Positions 45,010-54,527 of a stretch of DNA of 64,000 bases are shown here, one piece after another. Under the pieces are notes generated by a model. It made no database searches, was not told where the DNA came from, and saw only the letters and a program-made list of their open reading frames with translations. The DNA is from Synechococcales cyanobacterium GL140_1_metabat_312. GTDB taxonomy: Bacteria; Cyanobacteriota; Cyanobacteriia; Leptolyngbyales; Leptolyngbyaceae. Position 1 is the first letter of the stretch. Each line of letters starts with the position of its first letter. The DNA lies in contig JANXWB010000055.1 of assembly GCA_025351345.1 (NCBI GenBank), forward strand, positions 1 through 64,000, in the 5' to 3' direction. Made by a program: the position numbers and the translations under genes.

Positions 45010-45651
45010 TTAGTAAGTCTTCAAAGTAATCTGCCAATCGCTATCCACCTCTTGTACATGGAGATTAAGAATAGTCTGAAGTAAATCAATTAATTTCATG
45101 TCAGGACATACACCTCTCATCACAGGCCGTATTGGCTGTCCATAATAGTCACGAAATTTTCTACTCAGTACTGCAATTGTCACACATTGTTTTGGATGAT
45201 TTACCATTAAGCTCTTAATGATTTCCATTAAAGCAATCTCCAAGTCATTTACTGATTTAATCTTAGGAACTAAGATCGGTCGATATTCTGAAATTCTTTG
45301 CGCTAGTCGAGCTGAAAGTTTTTCAGAACTCTCAGCCCCTGCTTGAGAATGGTAAGAACCAGGGACTGCTGCCTGGAAAAGGGCTACATAAAACTCTTGT
45401 GGTAGTGGAGTGCCGTAGATCGAGAAGCGCCTGCTACTTATGAAAAGACTTTTCAGACTATCGTTATAGCCTTGAACTTTTACCATTTCTTCAAGTGACA
45501 CTTTATATTTTTCATAAAATAACTCACTAAGCTTAGACACAGTAATCCAAGGATTACCGTTCCTGTTGGATTCAATAACTACAAAGTTTTCCAGATCTTC
45601 GAGTAACTGTTGAAGCAATGAGTACGAAGACAAATCTTGATAAGACTCCAT
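45010..45651 (-). CDS. two-repeat protein, possibly OST-HTH/LOTUS-like
   Basis: 213 residues made of two similar segments: about 13-95 (WITVSKLSELFYEKYKVSLE, then KSLFISSRRFSIYGTPLP) and about 128-210 (VTIAVLSRKFRDYYGQPIRP, then VQEVDSDWQITLK). The pattern of a short winged-helix with a xVxxLxxxFxxxYG core resembles the OST-HTH/LOTUS RNA-binding domain. If so it would bind RNA; this is a pattern-based guess. It is a single gene next to thrS. Confidence 0.5.
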   Translation of the reverse strand: MESYQDLSSYSLLQQLLEDLENFVVIESNRNGNPWITVSKLSELFYEKYKVSLEEMVKVQGYNDSLKSLFISSRRFSIYGTPLPQEFYVALFQAAVPGSYHSQAGAESSEKLSARLAQRISEYRPILVPKIKSVNDLEIALMEIIKSLMVNHPKQCVTIAVLSRKFRDYYGQPIRPVMRGVCPDMKLIDLLQTILNLHVQEVDSDWQITLKTY

Positions 45652-45896
45652 TTTTTAAATTTCATCCAACGGCTAACATGTGAGATCTAGCTACAGGTGC
45701 GTTACTGAGTATTTCATAATGCTATGAGTGCGGTTTCCCGAACCGTAAAAATCCTGAGTTTTTCAGCAAACTTCACAGTTAGTCAACTTTGGAGCCGAAC
45801 AGACTATTTTCAACTGCAACTCCTACCGATCGCAGATCTTAGACCGATAACTTATCTACATAAATACCAAATAAGTAGAGATCGCCCTTCAACCTC

Positions 45897-45972
45897 ACTC
45901 CAAACCCGATCGCACTCTCCTTACACCAAGATCCGTTGAAAGAGTTTTTCGAGTAACCCGCTGGTCCAACTC
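45897..45972 (-). pseudogene. fragment of narB 3' end, copy A
   Basis: Read on the minus strand it encodes [14 protein letters not shown] and a stop, matching the end of NarB ([16 protein letters not shown], 50547). The similarity continues into the noncoding DNA after the stop. Confidence 0.75.
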
Positions 45973-46062
45973 ATGCGATGCTAAAAATGAACCTCTGCTT
46001 TGTCAGGCTAATAATGAAGCGACTTTCAGCCTTTGAGTAAGATATCAAATAGATTCTATAAT

Positions 46063-46090
46063 AAAAAACCTCCTAAATTTAGAAGGTTTT
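46063..46090 (-). terminator. rho-independent terminator after thrS
   Basis: On the minus strand CCTTCTAAA pairs with TTTAGGAGG (one mismatch), followed by TTTTTT. Confidence 0.8.
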
Positions 46091-46120
46091 AATAGGATTT
46101 GAATTGATTTAAATCAAATG

Positions 46121-47923
46121 TTAGAAGTTACCATTGGTGGCATTTGCTTTAACTAGCCGATCGCTCACGGTAGCAATATCAATTGAACCCAATTCACCTT
46201 CAGCACGAGTGCGAATACTTAGGGAGTTAGATTCTATTTCCTTTGCCCCGACAACCGCCATAACAGGGATTTTGTCCTTTTCAGCATTACGAATCAGCTT
46301 ACCTAAACGATCGCCGCCTAAGTCCACTTCTGCTCGAATTCCGAGTAATAACATCGCCGCAACAGTATCCTTGGCAAATTGTACAAAATCATCGCCCACA
46401 GGAAGTAATCGAATCTGTACAGGAGCGAGCCAAGTCGGGAAATCGCCCGCATACTGTTCAATTAGGATGCCAATCAATCGCTCTAATGACCCAAATGGGG
46501 CGCGATGCAACATCACCGGACGTTTGCGGGTGCCGTCTTCTGCGACATATTCTAAATCAAACCGATCGGGCAAGTTGTAATCAACCTGAACCGTTCCCAA
46601 TTGCCATTCGCGTTCTAAAGCATCTTGGAAAATGAAGTCTAGTTTTGGTCCATAGAATGCCGCTTCACCAATGCCTTCAAAATGCGCCATGTCCACTTTT
46701 TCGACAGCATTACGAATGGCATTTTCGGCTTTATTCCAAGCCTCATCCGAACCCAAATATTTGCTGGGGTTTTCGGGATCGCGGAAACTCAGTCGAGCGC
46801 GGAAATTTGTTAATTGCAAACTCTTGAATACGCTGAGAATCAGTTCCACAACACTCATGAATTCTGCATCTAGTTGTTCCGGGGTCACAAACAAGTGAGA
46901 ATCATCAACGGTAAAGCCCCGAACACGAGTCAATCCGCCAAGTTCACCCGATTGTTCATAGCGATAGACCGTTCCAAATTCAGCCAATCGCATGGGCAAT
47001 TCGCGATACGATCGTAGTTCTGATTTGTAGATTTGAATGTGGAAGGGACAGTTCATCGGCTTCATTACAAAACCAATCTCTTTATCTTTCTCGTCCTGAC
47101 TTTCGGCCATCATTGGGAACATATCTTCAGAATATTTCTGCCAATGTCCCGATCGTTTGAATAAATCAACTTTTGCAATGTGGGGAGTGACTACCGGAAG
47201 ATAACCGCGTTTTGTTTGTTCTCGTTTCAAATAGTCTTCCAAAATCGATCGTAACAGTGTTCCCTTCGGTGTCCACAATGGCAATCCAGGACCAACATCT
47301 TCTGAGAAGATAAACAATCCCATTTCCTTACCAATCTTGCGATGGTCTCGGCGTTGGGCTTCTTCTTTCCGACGTTTGTACTCATCAAGTTGCTCAGGCG
47401 TTTGCCAAGCAGTGCCGTAAATACGTTGAAGTTGGGCTTTATTTTCATCCCCGCGCCAATAGGCTCCAGCTAGAGATTCGAGTTCGATCGCTTTTGGATC
47501 AAGGTCGCCCGTATTCTCAACATGGGGACCCGCGCAGAGATCCCACCATTGATCGCCTAAATGATATAGGGTAATTGGTTCTTGTAAGCCTTCGAGAATT
47601 TCGAGTTTGTAAGGTTCATTTTGAGCCGAGATTCGAGTCTGTGCGTCTTCGCGGGTGACTTCTTCGCGCTTGACGGGAAGTTTGCGATTGATGATTTTAA
47701 TCATCTCTTTTTTGATGGTCTTGAGATCCTTTTCAGTGAACGATTCAGGATTATCAAAGTCGTAGTAAAAACCATTTTCGATCCAAGGACCGATCGTTAC
47801 TTGAGCCTTCGGGAAAAGCTTTTGAACTGCCATCGCCATGACATGGGAGGTGGTGTGGCGAATTTTCTTGAGATCTTCGGATTCGCTAGTTTTTGGAAGA
47901 TGGATTTTTTCAGATTCAGACAT
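46121..47923 (-). CDS. thrS: threonyl-tRNA synthetase (no TGS domain)
   Basis: 600 residues from the ATG at 47923. The N-terminal TGS domain found in E. coli ThrRS is absent, as in many cyanobacterial forms. The editing domain starts directly with IRHTTSHVMAMAVQKLFPKA and has WDLCAGPHVENTG. The class II catalytic core shows MKPMNCPFHIQIY, GELGGLTRVRGFTVDDSH and MLHRAPFGSLERLIGILIE, and an anticodon-binding domain ends the protein. It charges tRNA-Thr and edits Ser-tRNA-Thr. An upstream in-frame ATG at 47962 is less likely. Confidence 0.96.
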   Translation of the reverse strand: MSESEKIHLPKTSESEDLKKIRHTTSHVMAMAVQKLFPKAQVTIGPWIENGFYYDFDNPESFTEKDLKTIKKEMIKIINRKLPVKREEVTREDAQTRISAQNEPYKLEILEGLQEPITLYHLGDQWWDLCAGPHVENTGDLDPKAIELESLAGAYWRGDENKAQLQRIYGTAWQTPEQLDEYKRRKEEAQRRDHRKIGKEMGLFIFSEDVGPGLPLWTPKGTLLRSILEDYLKREQTKRGYLPVVTPHIAKVDLFKRSGHWQKYSEDMFPMMAESQDEKDKEIGFVMKPMNCPFHIQIYKSELRSYRELPMRLAEFGTVYRYEQSGELGGLTRVRGFTVDDSHLFVTPEQLDAEFMSVVELILSVFKSLQLTNFRARLSFRDPENPSKYLGSDEAWNKAENAIRNAVEKVDMAHFEGIGEAAFYGPKLDFIFQDALEREWQLGTVQVDYNLPDRFDLEYVAEDGTRKRPVMLHRAPFGSLERLIGILIEQYAGDFPTWLAPVQIRLLPVGDDFVQFAKDTVAAMLLLGIRAEVDLGGDRLGKLIRNAEKDKIPVMAVVGAKEIESNSLSIRTRAEGELGSIDIATVSDRLVKANATNGNF

Positions 47924-48633
47924 TGTGTTCTCCAGAGAAGCGATTGGCGATACGATTGCCAATGCTTGTGTTTAAGCCCTTTAGTGTAGCGCTTATTGGG
48001 TCTGGGCAGATTTATAGCGTTGATTTTTGCTTTTTAATAGTTATCGTCCAGCCATTGGAATAGATCATAAATTTGTTTAAAGTTCAATACACAGGCTAAT
48101 AGCGCGATCGTGCAGTTAGATCGTTCACTATGAGGTAGTCCTAAAGATGTGAGGATATAAAAGAACAAAGAGTCAAAATACAGGCTAGATGCTGATTTGT
48201 CTTAATTGCCATTTAGAAAAATAGAGATAAGAAAGTGATTCTTGCACTGTACTCCCTAAAACAGGCTCGATCGTCTGCCTAAATCGTCTGCCTAAAATCC
48301 TCAACCTAGACAGACTAAAATCCTCATCCCAAGCCCGATCGCACCTACCATTACACAGGGGTCCGTTGAAAGAGTTCTTCGAGGAAGCCACTGCTCCAAC
48401 TGAGTTCTTTGGACGATCGAACGTGACCGCGACCACAAATACATCACAGATATTGAGTTTAAGCTGTTGTGATACATGTGATCGGTTCACCATAGAAATA
48501 GTGAACCGATCGATTCAATCTTTAAAATTTCCGATCGGTCTAACGTCTCTGGTCAGCGACTATAAGTAAATTTTGCCCCTGACCAGCGTACTTCAAAGTT
48601 CCAGTGCATTTCAGTTGTTAGCCCTTGTCTGCA
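47924..48633. other. intergenic region with narB 3'-end fragment
   Basis: About 700 bp between rnc and thrS. It holds narB tail copy B (48284-48410). A minus-strand frame at 48185-48493 crosses the fragment in a different reading frame and is not considered real. Confidence 0.6.
48284..48410 (-). pseudogene. fragment of narB 3' end, copy B
   Basis: Minus strand: KELSWSSGFLEELFQRTPV and stop, against [19 protein letters not shown] in the intact NarB. The match also covers about 70 bp downstream of the stop codon (compare 50481-50606). Confidence 0.8.
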
Positions 48634-49317
48634 TCATAGTAATCCTCGTTTTTTTAGCTTGGCCATAGCATCTTCAGCAGCTTGTTTTTCTGCATCTTTC
48701 TTACTACGGCCTTTACCTTCACCATAGAATTTACTATCCACATATACCCTAGAAAAGAACTCTGGAGCATGATCTGTACCACCTAATTTTTCTGTAATAT
48801 AGTTAGGCGGAACCTCTGCTCCATTCGCCTGTACGAATCCCTGAAACTTATTTTTTGAATCTATATTTGACCGAACTGCCATAACACCCTTAGGTACAGA
48901 GTCAAATAGTTCTTCTACTAAAGGACGCAGTATTTCAATGTCTTGCTTGTTATCTAAATAGTAAGCCCCAATGACAGATTCAAAAGTGCTGCTAAGAAGA
49001 TTTGGATTTTGATAACCGCCTTCACGGATTGCTCCTTGTCCCAGTCTCATTCTGAAATCCAATCCAACTTCAATAGCGAACCTAGCTAATTGTTTTTCAT
49101 CTACAAGTGCTGCTCGCCGTCGTGTCATTTCGTCTTCTCCTATTTCAGGATGAATCTGATAAAGGTACTCAGCACTGATGAAATTAAGGATTGAATCACC
49201 AAGAAACTCCAGTCGCTCATTATCTCCACATTCTCCAGGATTTTCATTGACATAGGAGCGATGAGTTAGGGATTGGCGTAGAAGCTTCTCATCATTAAAT
49301 ATCAAGAGTTTGTGCAT
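48634..49317 (-). CDS. rnc: ribonuclease III
   Basis: 227 residues. The RNase III signature is NERLEFLGDSILNFISAEYL; the catalytic domain ends near 150 with FESVIGAYYLDN. A C-terminal dsRNA-binding domain (about 157-225) holds KNKFQGFVQANG and GKGRSKKDAEKQAAEDAM. It processes rRNA and structured RNAs. It lies 64 bp downstream of the HEPN-like gene on the same strand, probably cotranscribed. It may be one of several RNase III paralogues, as cyanobacteria often have two or three. Confidence 0.95.
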   Translation of the reverse strand: MHKLLIFNDEKLLRQSLTHRSYVNENPGECGDNERLEFLGDSILNFISAEYLYQIHPEIGEDEMTRRRAALVDEKQLARFAIEVGLDFRMRLGQGAIREGGYQNPNLLSSTFESVIGAYYLDNKQDIEILRPLVEELFDSVPKGVMAVRSNIDSKNKFQGFVQANGAEVPPNYITEKLGGTDHAPEFFSRVYVDSKFYGEGKGRSKKDAEKQAAEDAMAKLKKRGLL

Positions 49318-49381
49318 TTTTTCTCACTCCATTAACTACAAATTGATTTAGGTACAAATGACCGCTGATGAATAGAAGCTA

Positions 49382-50041
49382 TTAGCACGAAAGTTGTTGC
49401 AATGCCTCAATCCAGACATTTAATTCTTGTCTAGCCATGTTTCTATCAGTTAATTCCTTTTCTTGGTGAGCAATATAGGTATTTCGGAATTTATTAATTC
49501 GATCGATGATTTCCAGAAGTTTATGTCCGCTTTGAATCCAAAATTGGTTACGCAGAGCTGTAAAAACACCGTCGATTTTTGTAGTGCAATTCAAAGAATA
49601 GTCTAGGCACGATCGCAATAACCCAATCGGTGATAACCCGTTATTAGACATCAATGTACGCTTCAGGCTTTTCGCCAGATCACGATACTTTCTCTGTAAT
49701 TTACGATTGACCCCATCCATATTTGGCTCAAACCAGTCTTTTTTACCATCTTTAGTAGTGGGCAACTCTGGCTGAAGAAGACGCATAATGTAGTCTTTTG
49801 CTGATTTATCGATCGCACCTAGCAAGGGTGTGAAGACTGATTCATAAGTCATGCCTTGATCTTCGCTACAGAAACCCAAGAGCTTTATAGATTGATCGGC
49901 GCGGCTGCGATAGTGAGGAGGAAGGGTATTCAGAATAGCTGGATCGATTAGGTTATTTACTGAGGCTTGCACCTTATCTGCCGAAACCAACTTGCGGCTC
50001 GATTGAGCTTTTTTAGAGGTTTTTTGTTTGGATGTCGTCAT
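49382..50041 (-). CDS. hypothetical protein with HEPN-like motif
   Basis: 219 residues, basic N-terminus (KQKTSKKAQSSRK), otherwise all-helical. Near the C-terminus RINKFRNTYIAHQEKELTD contains R186-x5-H192, the Rx4-6H motif of HEPN ribonucleases. It lies upstream of rnc on the same strand. HEPN domains occur in toxins, CRISPR Csm6/Cas13 and other RNA-targeting proteins. Here the family is not identified; a role in RNA metabolism or defence is inferred. Confidence 0.55.
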   Translation of the reverse strand: MTTSKQKTSKKAQSSRKLVSADKVQASVNNLIDPAILNTLPPHYRSRADQSIKLLGFCSEDQGMTYESVFTPLLGAIDKSAKDYIMRLLQPELPTTKDGKKDWFEPNMDGVNRKLQRKYRDLAKSLKRTLMSNNGLSPIGLLRSCLDYSLNCTTKIDGVFTALRNQFWIQSGHKLLEIIDRINKFRNTYIAHQEKELTDRNMARQELNVWIEALQQLSC

Positions 50042-50546
50042 ATATTGCTTTCGTTTGCTAAATAGTAATTAGCAGCGGAATATCAATAATAAGCAGCAGC
50101 AGCCCTTTCATGGAGAAACTACTAATTTATAGCCTACTGGTAAACGTCTCAAGCGCACTATCTTCAAGCCTCACACCAGTGCATATCTAGTATGCGGAAC
50201 CAGCGTGTACCCAAAATAAAACCTTTTATCTAAGATAAACGCTGAGCCAGAATACTGGATATGCATTGACCTGAGAATTAAAGATAGTACCCATGAGACG
50301 AACATCTAGGAATTGATATCCGTCTACATGCCCACACCATAACCTAGCTAATTCTGATCGTCAAGATCTAAAACTCAAGATTATTTTGCGCCCATATTTC
50401 TATTTCCCGATTTCGCTCTCACAGATAAATCCAAAGCCTAACAAGTACATAGACGGACAGTTTCCGCACAAGTACCCCGATCGCCTGCTTAAGATCCTCA
50501 ACCTAGACAGACTGAAATCCTGACCCCAAACCCGATCGCACTACCC
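50042..50546. other. intergenic region between narB and the HEPN-like gene
   Basis: 505 bp without a credible gene. Its right end (from 50481) is the segment shared with narB tail copies A and B. Confidence 0.5.
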
Positions 50547-52781
50547 TCACACAGGAGTCCGTTGAAAGAGTTTTTCGAGTAACCCGCTAGTCCAACTGAG
50601 TTCTTTAGCCAGAGCAGCAGTCCCAGAGACCGGAACTAAGCTAACCGCACAGGCTTTAAGTTCAGGCTGCTTAGACACTGGACAAGCGATCGGATGGGTC
50701 AACACATTCGCCTCAGCATTCTCCGCCCACAGCGCCCCCCAATGCATTGGCATAAAGACCGTTCCAGGTGAAATTCCCTTCGTCACGACCACCGGAAGCC
50801 GCACAAATCCGCGACGCGATCGGACTTCAACCCAATCTCCTTCCTCAACAGACAAAGCTTTTGCATCACGGGGATGAACCTCTAGAAAAGGCTTCGGATG
50901 CATTTTCATAATTTTTTCAATGCGGGCCGTGCGAGACATAGTGTGCCAATGGCCATACAGTCGCCCGGTGGTCAAAACATAGGGGAAATTGCGATCGGGA
51001 GGTTCGGCAAGTCCTTTAGAGTGGCAGGCGATGAACTTGGCACGGCGATCGGGAGTGTGGAATTTCAAATCCCCATAGAGACGATTCGACACCCCAACAG
51101 TTGGAAGATTGCCCTTAGGCGCAGGCCATTGCGTTGGACCATTTACCATCAAATAGTCGTGACTCAGCCCCGTCTGGTCGCAGGGTTGGCCTTTTGTCAA
51201 CCTCGCAAATTCGCTATACACTTCCGCTGAATCATTAAACGAAAACTCCCGAACAAATCCTAAGCGCTGGCCAACTTCGGCAAAAATCACCCAATCCGCT
51301 CGGGCTTCTCCTGGCGGCGTTCGGAATTTAGGACAAAGCGTAAGACGTCGCTCGGAGTTGGTCATCACGCCCGTTTTTTCACTCCATTGAGCCGCCGGGA
51401 GCAATACGTGAGAAAACTCCGCCATTTCCGTCGGGGAGTAGCATTCTTGATGGATCACAAAAGGACAATTGCGCAAAGCTTTTTTGACCCGATCGAGATC
51501 AGGCAAGCTAACCGCCGGATTCGTCGCAACCACCCAAAAAAGTCCAATGTCGCCCAATTCCATAGCCTTAATCATCTCCCACACCGTCAATCCAGGCTGA
51601 GCTGAGATTCGCCCCGGTGGAAGCTTCCAAAACTCTTCAACCTGCCGACGGGACTCTGCATTTGTGACGAATCGGTATCCCGGCAACAAATGCGCCAATC
51701 CCCCGGCTTCCCGTCCGCCCATGGCATTGGGTTGACCAGTCAGAGAAAAGGGTCCGGCACCAGGGCGACCGATTTGGCCAGTCAGCAAGTGAAGATTAAT
51801 CAGAGTTCGGGCTTTTGCCGTGCCTTCACTCGATTGGTTGATGCCCATGGACCACATGGAAAGGACATTTTTGGCTTTCCCCCAATAGCGGGCAGCTTGT
51901 TTGATTTCGGCGACGGTAATGCCACAGATTTCAGCGACTTTCTCGGGAGTATAGTCTTTAACGATCGCACGGTATTCTTCAAATCCATCGGTAAATTTTT
52001 CAATGAAATGCTGGGCAATGTATTGAGGCGATTGTTCACTCCATTGCAACAATAAATAAGCAATCCCATGCATCAGATCGATGTCGGTTCCAGGTTTGAT
52101 CGCGAGGTGGAGATCCGCATGTTTTGAGGTATCTGTTGCGCGAGGATCAACGACAATCAGTCGGGTTTGAGGATTTTTTTTATGGTTTTTTCGCAGGCGA
52201 TTAAAGATAATAGGATGACATTCAGCCGTATTAGTTCCAATTAAAAATGCGCAGTCTGTAATGTCAAGATCGTCATAGTTACAGGGTGGTCCATCGGCTC
52301 CAAAACTCTGCGCATAAGCTGATACGGCGGAAGACATGCAAAGGCGGGAGTTTGCATCAAAGTTGTTAGTACCCAAACAGCCTTTTAATAATTTTTGTGC
52401 GACGTAATAGTCCTCGGTTTGAAATTGGCCGGACCCGTACATAGCGATCGCATCTTGACCTTGAGTCGCGACTACTGTTTTAATTCTCTCCGCGATCGCA
52501 TCTAAGGCGACCTCCCAAGTAACCCGCTTGAAGGGGTGATCCAATGATTCGCGCATCATCGGGTATTTGAGTCGGTCTTTGTGAAGGGACTCTCCTATGG
52601 TGGCGCCTTTAACGCAAACTTGACCAAGGCTAGACGGATGAGTCCGATCGCCCCTCGCTTGCCAAATCGGAGTGCCATTAGAATCGCGCGTAATTTTTTT
52701 CCCTGGCATGGCCGGGGGTAAGACCTCTAATCCGCAGCCGACGCCACAGTAAGGACATTGAGTTTTAGCCGTTTCAGTCAT
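50547..52781 (-). CDS. narB: ferredoxin-nitrate reductase
   Basis: 744 residues from the ATG at 52781; the upstream extension of the frame is not family sequence. The N-terminal 4Fe-4S motif is [14 protein letters not shown]; the molybdopterin-binding core contains [16 protein letters not shown] and the domain ends with [16 protein letters not shown]-type and [16 protein letters not shown] sequences. It reduces nitrate to nitrite with electrons from ferredoxin and carries Mo-bis-MGD. It works with the nrtABCD importer about 7 kb away on the same strand; nirA is not in the window. Confidence 0.95.
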   Translation of the reverse strand: MTETAKTQCPYCGVGCGLEVLPPAMPGKKITRDSNGTPIWQARGDRTHPSSLGQVCVKGATIGESLHKDRLKYPMMRESLDHPFKRVTWEVALDAIAERIKTVVATQGQDAIAMYGSGQFQTEDYYVAQKLLKGCLGTNNFDANSRLCMSSAVSAYAQSFGADGPPCNYDDLDITDCAFLIGTNTAECHPIIFNRLRKNHKKNPQTRLIVVDPRATDTSKHADLHLAIKPGTDIDLMHGIAYLLLQWSEQSPQYIAQHFIEKFTDGFEEYRAIVKDYTPEKVAEICGITVAEIKQAARYWGKAKNVLSMWSMGINQSSEGTAKARTLINLHLLTGQIGRPGAGPFSLTGQPNAMGGREAGGLAHLLPGYRFVTNAESRRQVEEFWKLPPGRISAQPGLTVWEMIKAMELGDIGLFWVVATNPAVSLPDLDRVKKALRNCPFVIHQECYSPTEMAEFSHVLLPAAQWSEKTGVMTNSERRLTLCPKFRTPPGEARADWVIFAEVGQRLGFVREFSFNDSAEVYSEFARLTKGQPCDQTGLSHDYLMVNGPTQWPAPKGNLPTVGVSNRLYGDLKFHTPDRRAKFIACHSKGLAEPPDRNFPYVLTTGRLYGHWHTMSRTARIEKIMKMHPKPFLEVHPRDAKALSVEEGDWVEVRSRRGFVRLPVVVTKGISPGTVFMPMHWGALWAENAEANVLTHPIACPVSKQPELKACAVSLVPVSGTAALAKELSWTSGLLEKLFQRTPV

Positions 52782-53306
52782 ACAAATCAGGCAATGGTAA
52801 ATCGACGTGCGAGGAACAACCACTATATAAGTTATATAAGTGCTTGGACGTAAGTAGCTGAGGGTATCAAGGGTAACCATTTCAAAATGTTACTCAAGAA
52901 CATTTCGGGGCGGAAAGGCTTGAAACGGTCTATTCAGGGGTATGAAGATTTGTCCTGGGCAGGATATTTTATTCTGATGGACAATTGGGTTGACGAATGG
53001 CCGTCCAGTCAGAGGTCTGCACTAAACAGCATACTAACTATGGTATTGAGGCATCAGCATTCTGTTGTTCTGCAACAGACAATTTGAAGTTATTACAAGA
53101 TAAAATGCAAGAATATCAACGGCTAGGAGTTAAGTTAGGAATATTGATCAATCCTAAAAACAAGCAAGTGGAAATCGATCGATCGGGACAAACAACAGAA
53201 CTACTAGAATAGAACTATTAGAATCCCCTGCTGCGATCGACTGTAATGAAGCAATGCCAGGATTTATGTTGAGTATGACTCGAATTTGGTAAATAGGATT
53301 TCACCC
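52782..53306. other. intergenic region narB / dusB with Uma2 remnant
   Basis: Contains the upstream region of narB and a Uma2-like remnant at 53083-53212. Open frames from 52887 and 52997 cover it but only the 3' part has protein-like sequence. Confidence 0.5.
53083..53212 (+). pseudogene. Uma2 (DUF820) family remnant, 5' truncated
   Basis: LKLLQDKMQEYQRLGVKLG and ILINPKNKQVEIDRSGQ match the C-terminal third of Uma2-type nuclease-fold proteins, abundant in cyanobacteria. The catalytic core upstream is missing. Confidence 0.65.
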
Positions 53307-54332
53307 ATGTCCCCAGCGCTCACCCAAAAGATCACCCGACCACTCATTTCTCCCCTCACGATCGGCCATGGAAAGAACGCCGTCACACTTCACAGTCGGG
53401 TTTTACAATCACCCTTATCAGGGGTAACAGATCTAGTATTTCGGCGGTTAGTGCGGCGGTATGCACCGGACTCGATGATGTATACAGAAATGGTACAGGC
53501 GGCGAGTTTACAGCATTTAAAAGAAACGCCAATCATTATGGATATTGATCCAGATGAACGACCCATTAGTATTCAATTATTTGATTGTCGTCCAGATTTT
53601 TTGGCATCAGCGGCGGTAAAAGCTGTGGCTCAGGGCGCAGATACGATCGATTTAAATATGGGTTGCCCTGTCAATAAAATCACAAAAAATGGCGGCGGAT
53701 CTTCTTTATTGCGTCAACCAGAATTGGCTGCGCAAATTGTGCGTGAAGTGGTAAATGCTGTCGATGTTCCCGTTACCGTTAAGACTCGCATTGGTTGGGA
53801 TGATAATGAAATCAATATTTTAGAATTTTCACGACGGTTACAAGACGCTGGCGCTGAAATGATTACGATTCATGCCAGAACTCGGGCACAAGCTTATAAC
53901 GGCCCTGCGGATTGGGAGTGGATTCGTCAGGTTAAAGAGCAATTAGATATTCCCGTGATTGCAAATGGCGATATTGATTCGGTAGAGTCTGCGGTGAGAT
54001 GTTTAGAAATCACGGGAGCTGATGGTGTGATGTGTTCGAGGGGAACGTTGGGCTATCCGTTTTTAGTCGGTGAGATCGATTACTATCTCAAATATGGAAT
54101 TGAAAAAACAAAACCAACTACGATCGAAATTCTGCAATGTGCCGCCGAACATTTGCAAATGCTAGCGGAATACAAAGGCGATCGAGGTATTTATCAATCT
54201 CGAAAACATATGACTTGGTATTGCAAAGGATTTACAGGAGCCAATGAATTACGAGCTAGTTTGAGCCAAATCCGATCGGTTGAAGAAGGCCAGGGGTTAA
54301 TCAATACCGCTATTCAAAAGTTGAAATCGTAA
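53307..54332 (+). CDS. dusB: tRNA-dihydrouridine synthase
   Basis: 341 residues from the ATG at 53307. SPLSGVTDLVFRRLVRRY begins the FMN-binding TIM barrel, followed by IDLNMGCPVNKITKNGGGS (with the catalytic cysteine) and ITIHARTRAQAYNGPADW. DusB-type enzymes reduce uridine in the D-loop of tRNA. It is a single gene. Confidence 0.94.
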   Translation: MSPALTQKITRPLISPLTIGHGKNAVTLHSRVLQSPLSGVTDLVFRRLVRRYAPDSMMYTEMVQAASLQHLKETPIIMDIDPDERPISIQLFDCRPDFLASAAVKAVAQGADTIDLNMGCPVNKITKNGGGSSLLRQPELAAQIVREVVNAVDVPVTVKTRIGWDDNEINILEFSRRLQDAGAEMITIHARTRAQAYNGPADWEWIRQVKEQLDIPVIANGDIDSVESAVRCLEITGADGVMCSRGTLGYPFLVGEIDYYLKYGIEKTKPTTIEILQCAAEHLQMLAEYKGDRGIYQSRKHMTWYCKGFTGANELRASLSQIRSVEEGQGLINTAIQKLKS

Positions 54333-54527
54333 CTAGAATAATGGCTATCAAATCATCACTAGCCAGACCACTACTATTATTATCTTCAATAGATCGCAAT
54401 TCATTGGGGTAGTCCGCTAGGATTTTAATACATTAAATTTCAATACATTAATCGGTCATGAGCTGTTGCAGGTTTTCATAAAACAAGTACCCTTAGTAAC
54501 AAACCATTTACTGCTCTGGGATTTCTT

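Larger units (their letters stand above)
45652..46120. other. intergenic region with narB 3'-end fragment
   Basis: It includes the decayed narB tail (45897-45972) and the thrS terminator. A plus-strand frame at 45724-45939 does not look like a protein. Confidence 0.6.

Noticed and set aside
48185-48493. 102-codon minus-strand frame between thrS and rnc
   Set aside because: It crosses the narB 3'-end fragment in a different reading frame from the one that matches NarB, so it is most likely spurious.
52864-52877. NtcA-like site upstream of narB (GTT N8 TAC on the minus strand)
   Set aside because: One mismatch to GTAN8TAC, and no TAN3T box at the 22-base distance; too weak to call.
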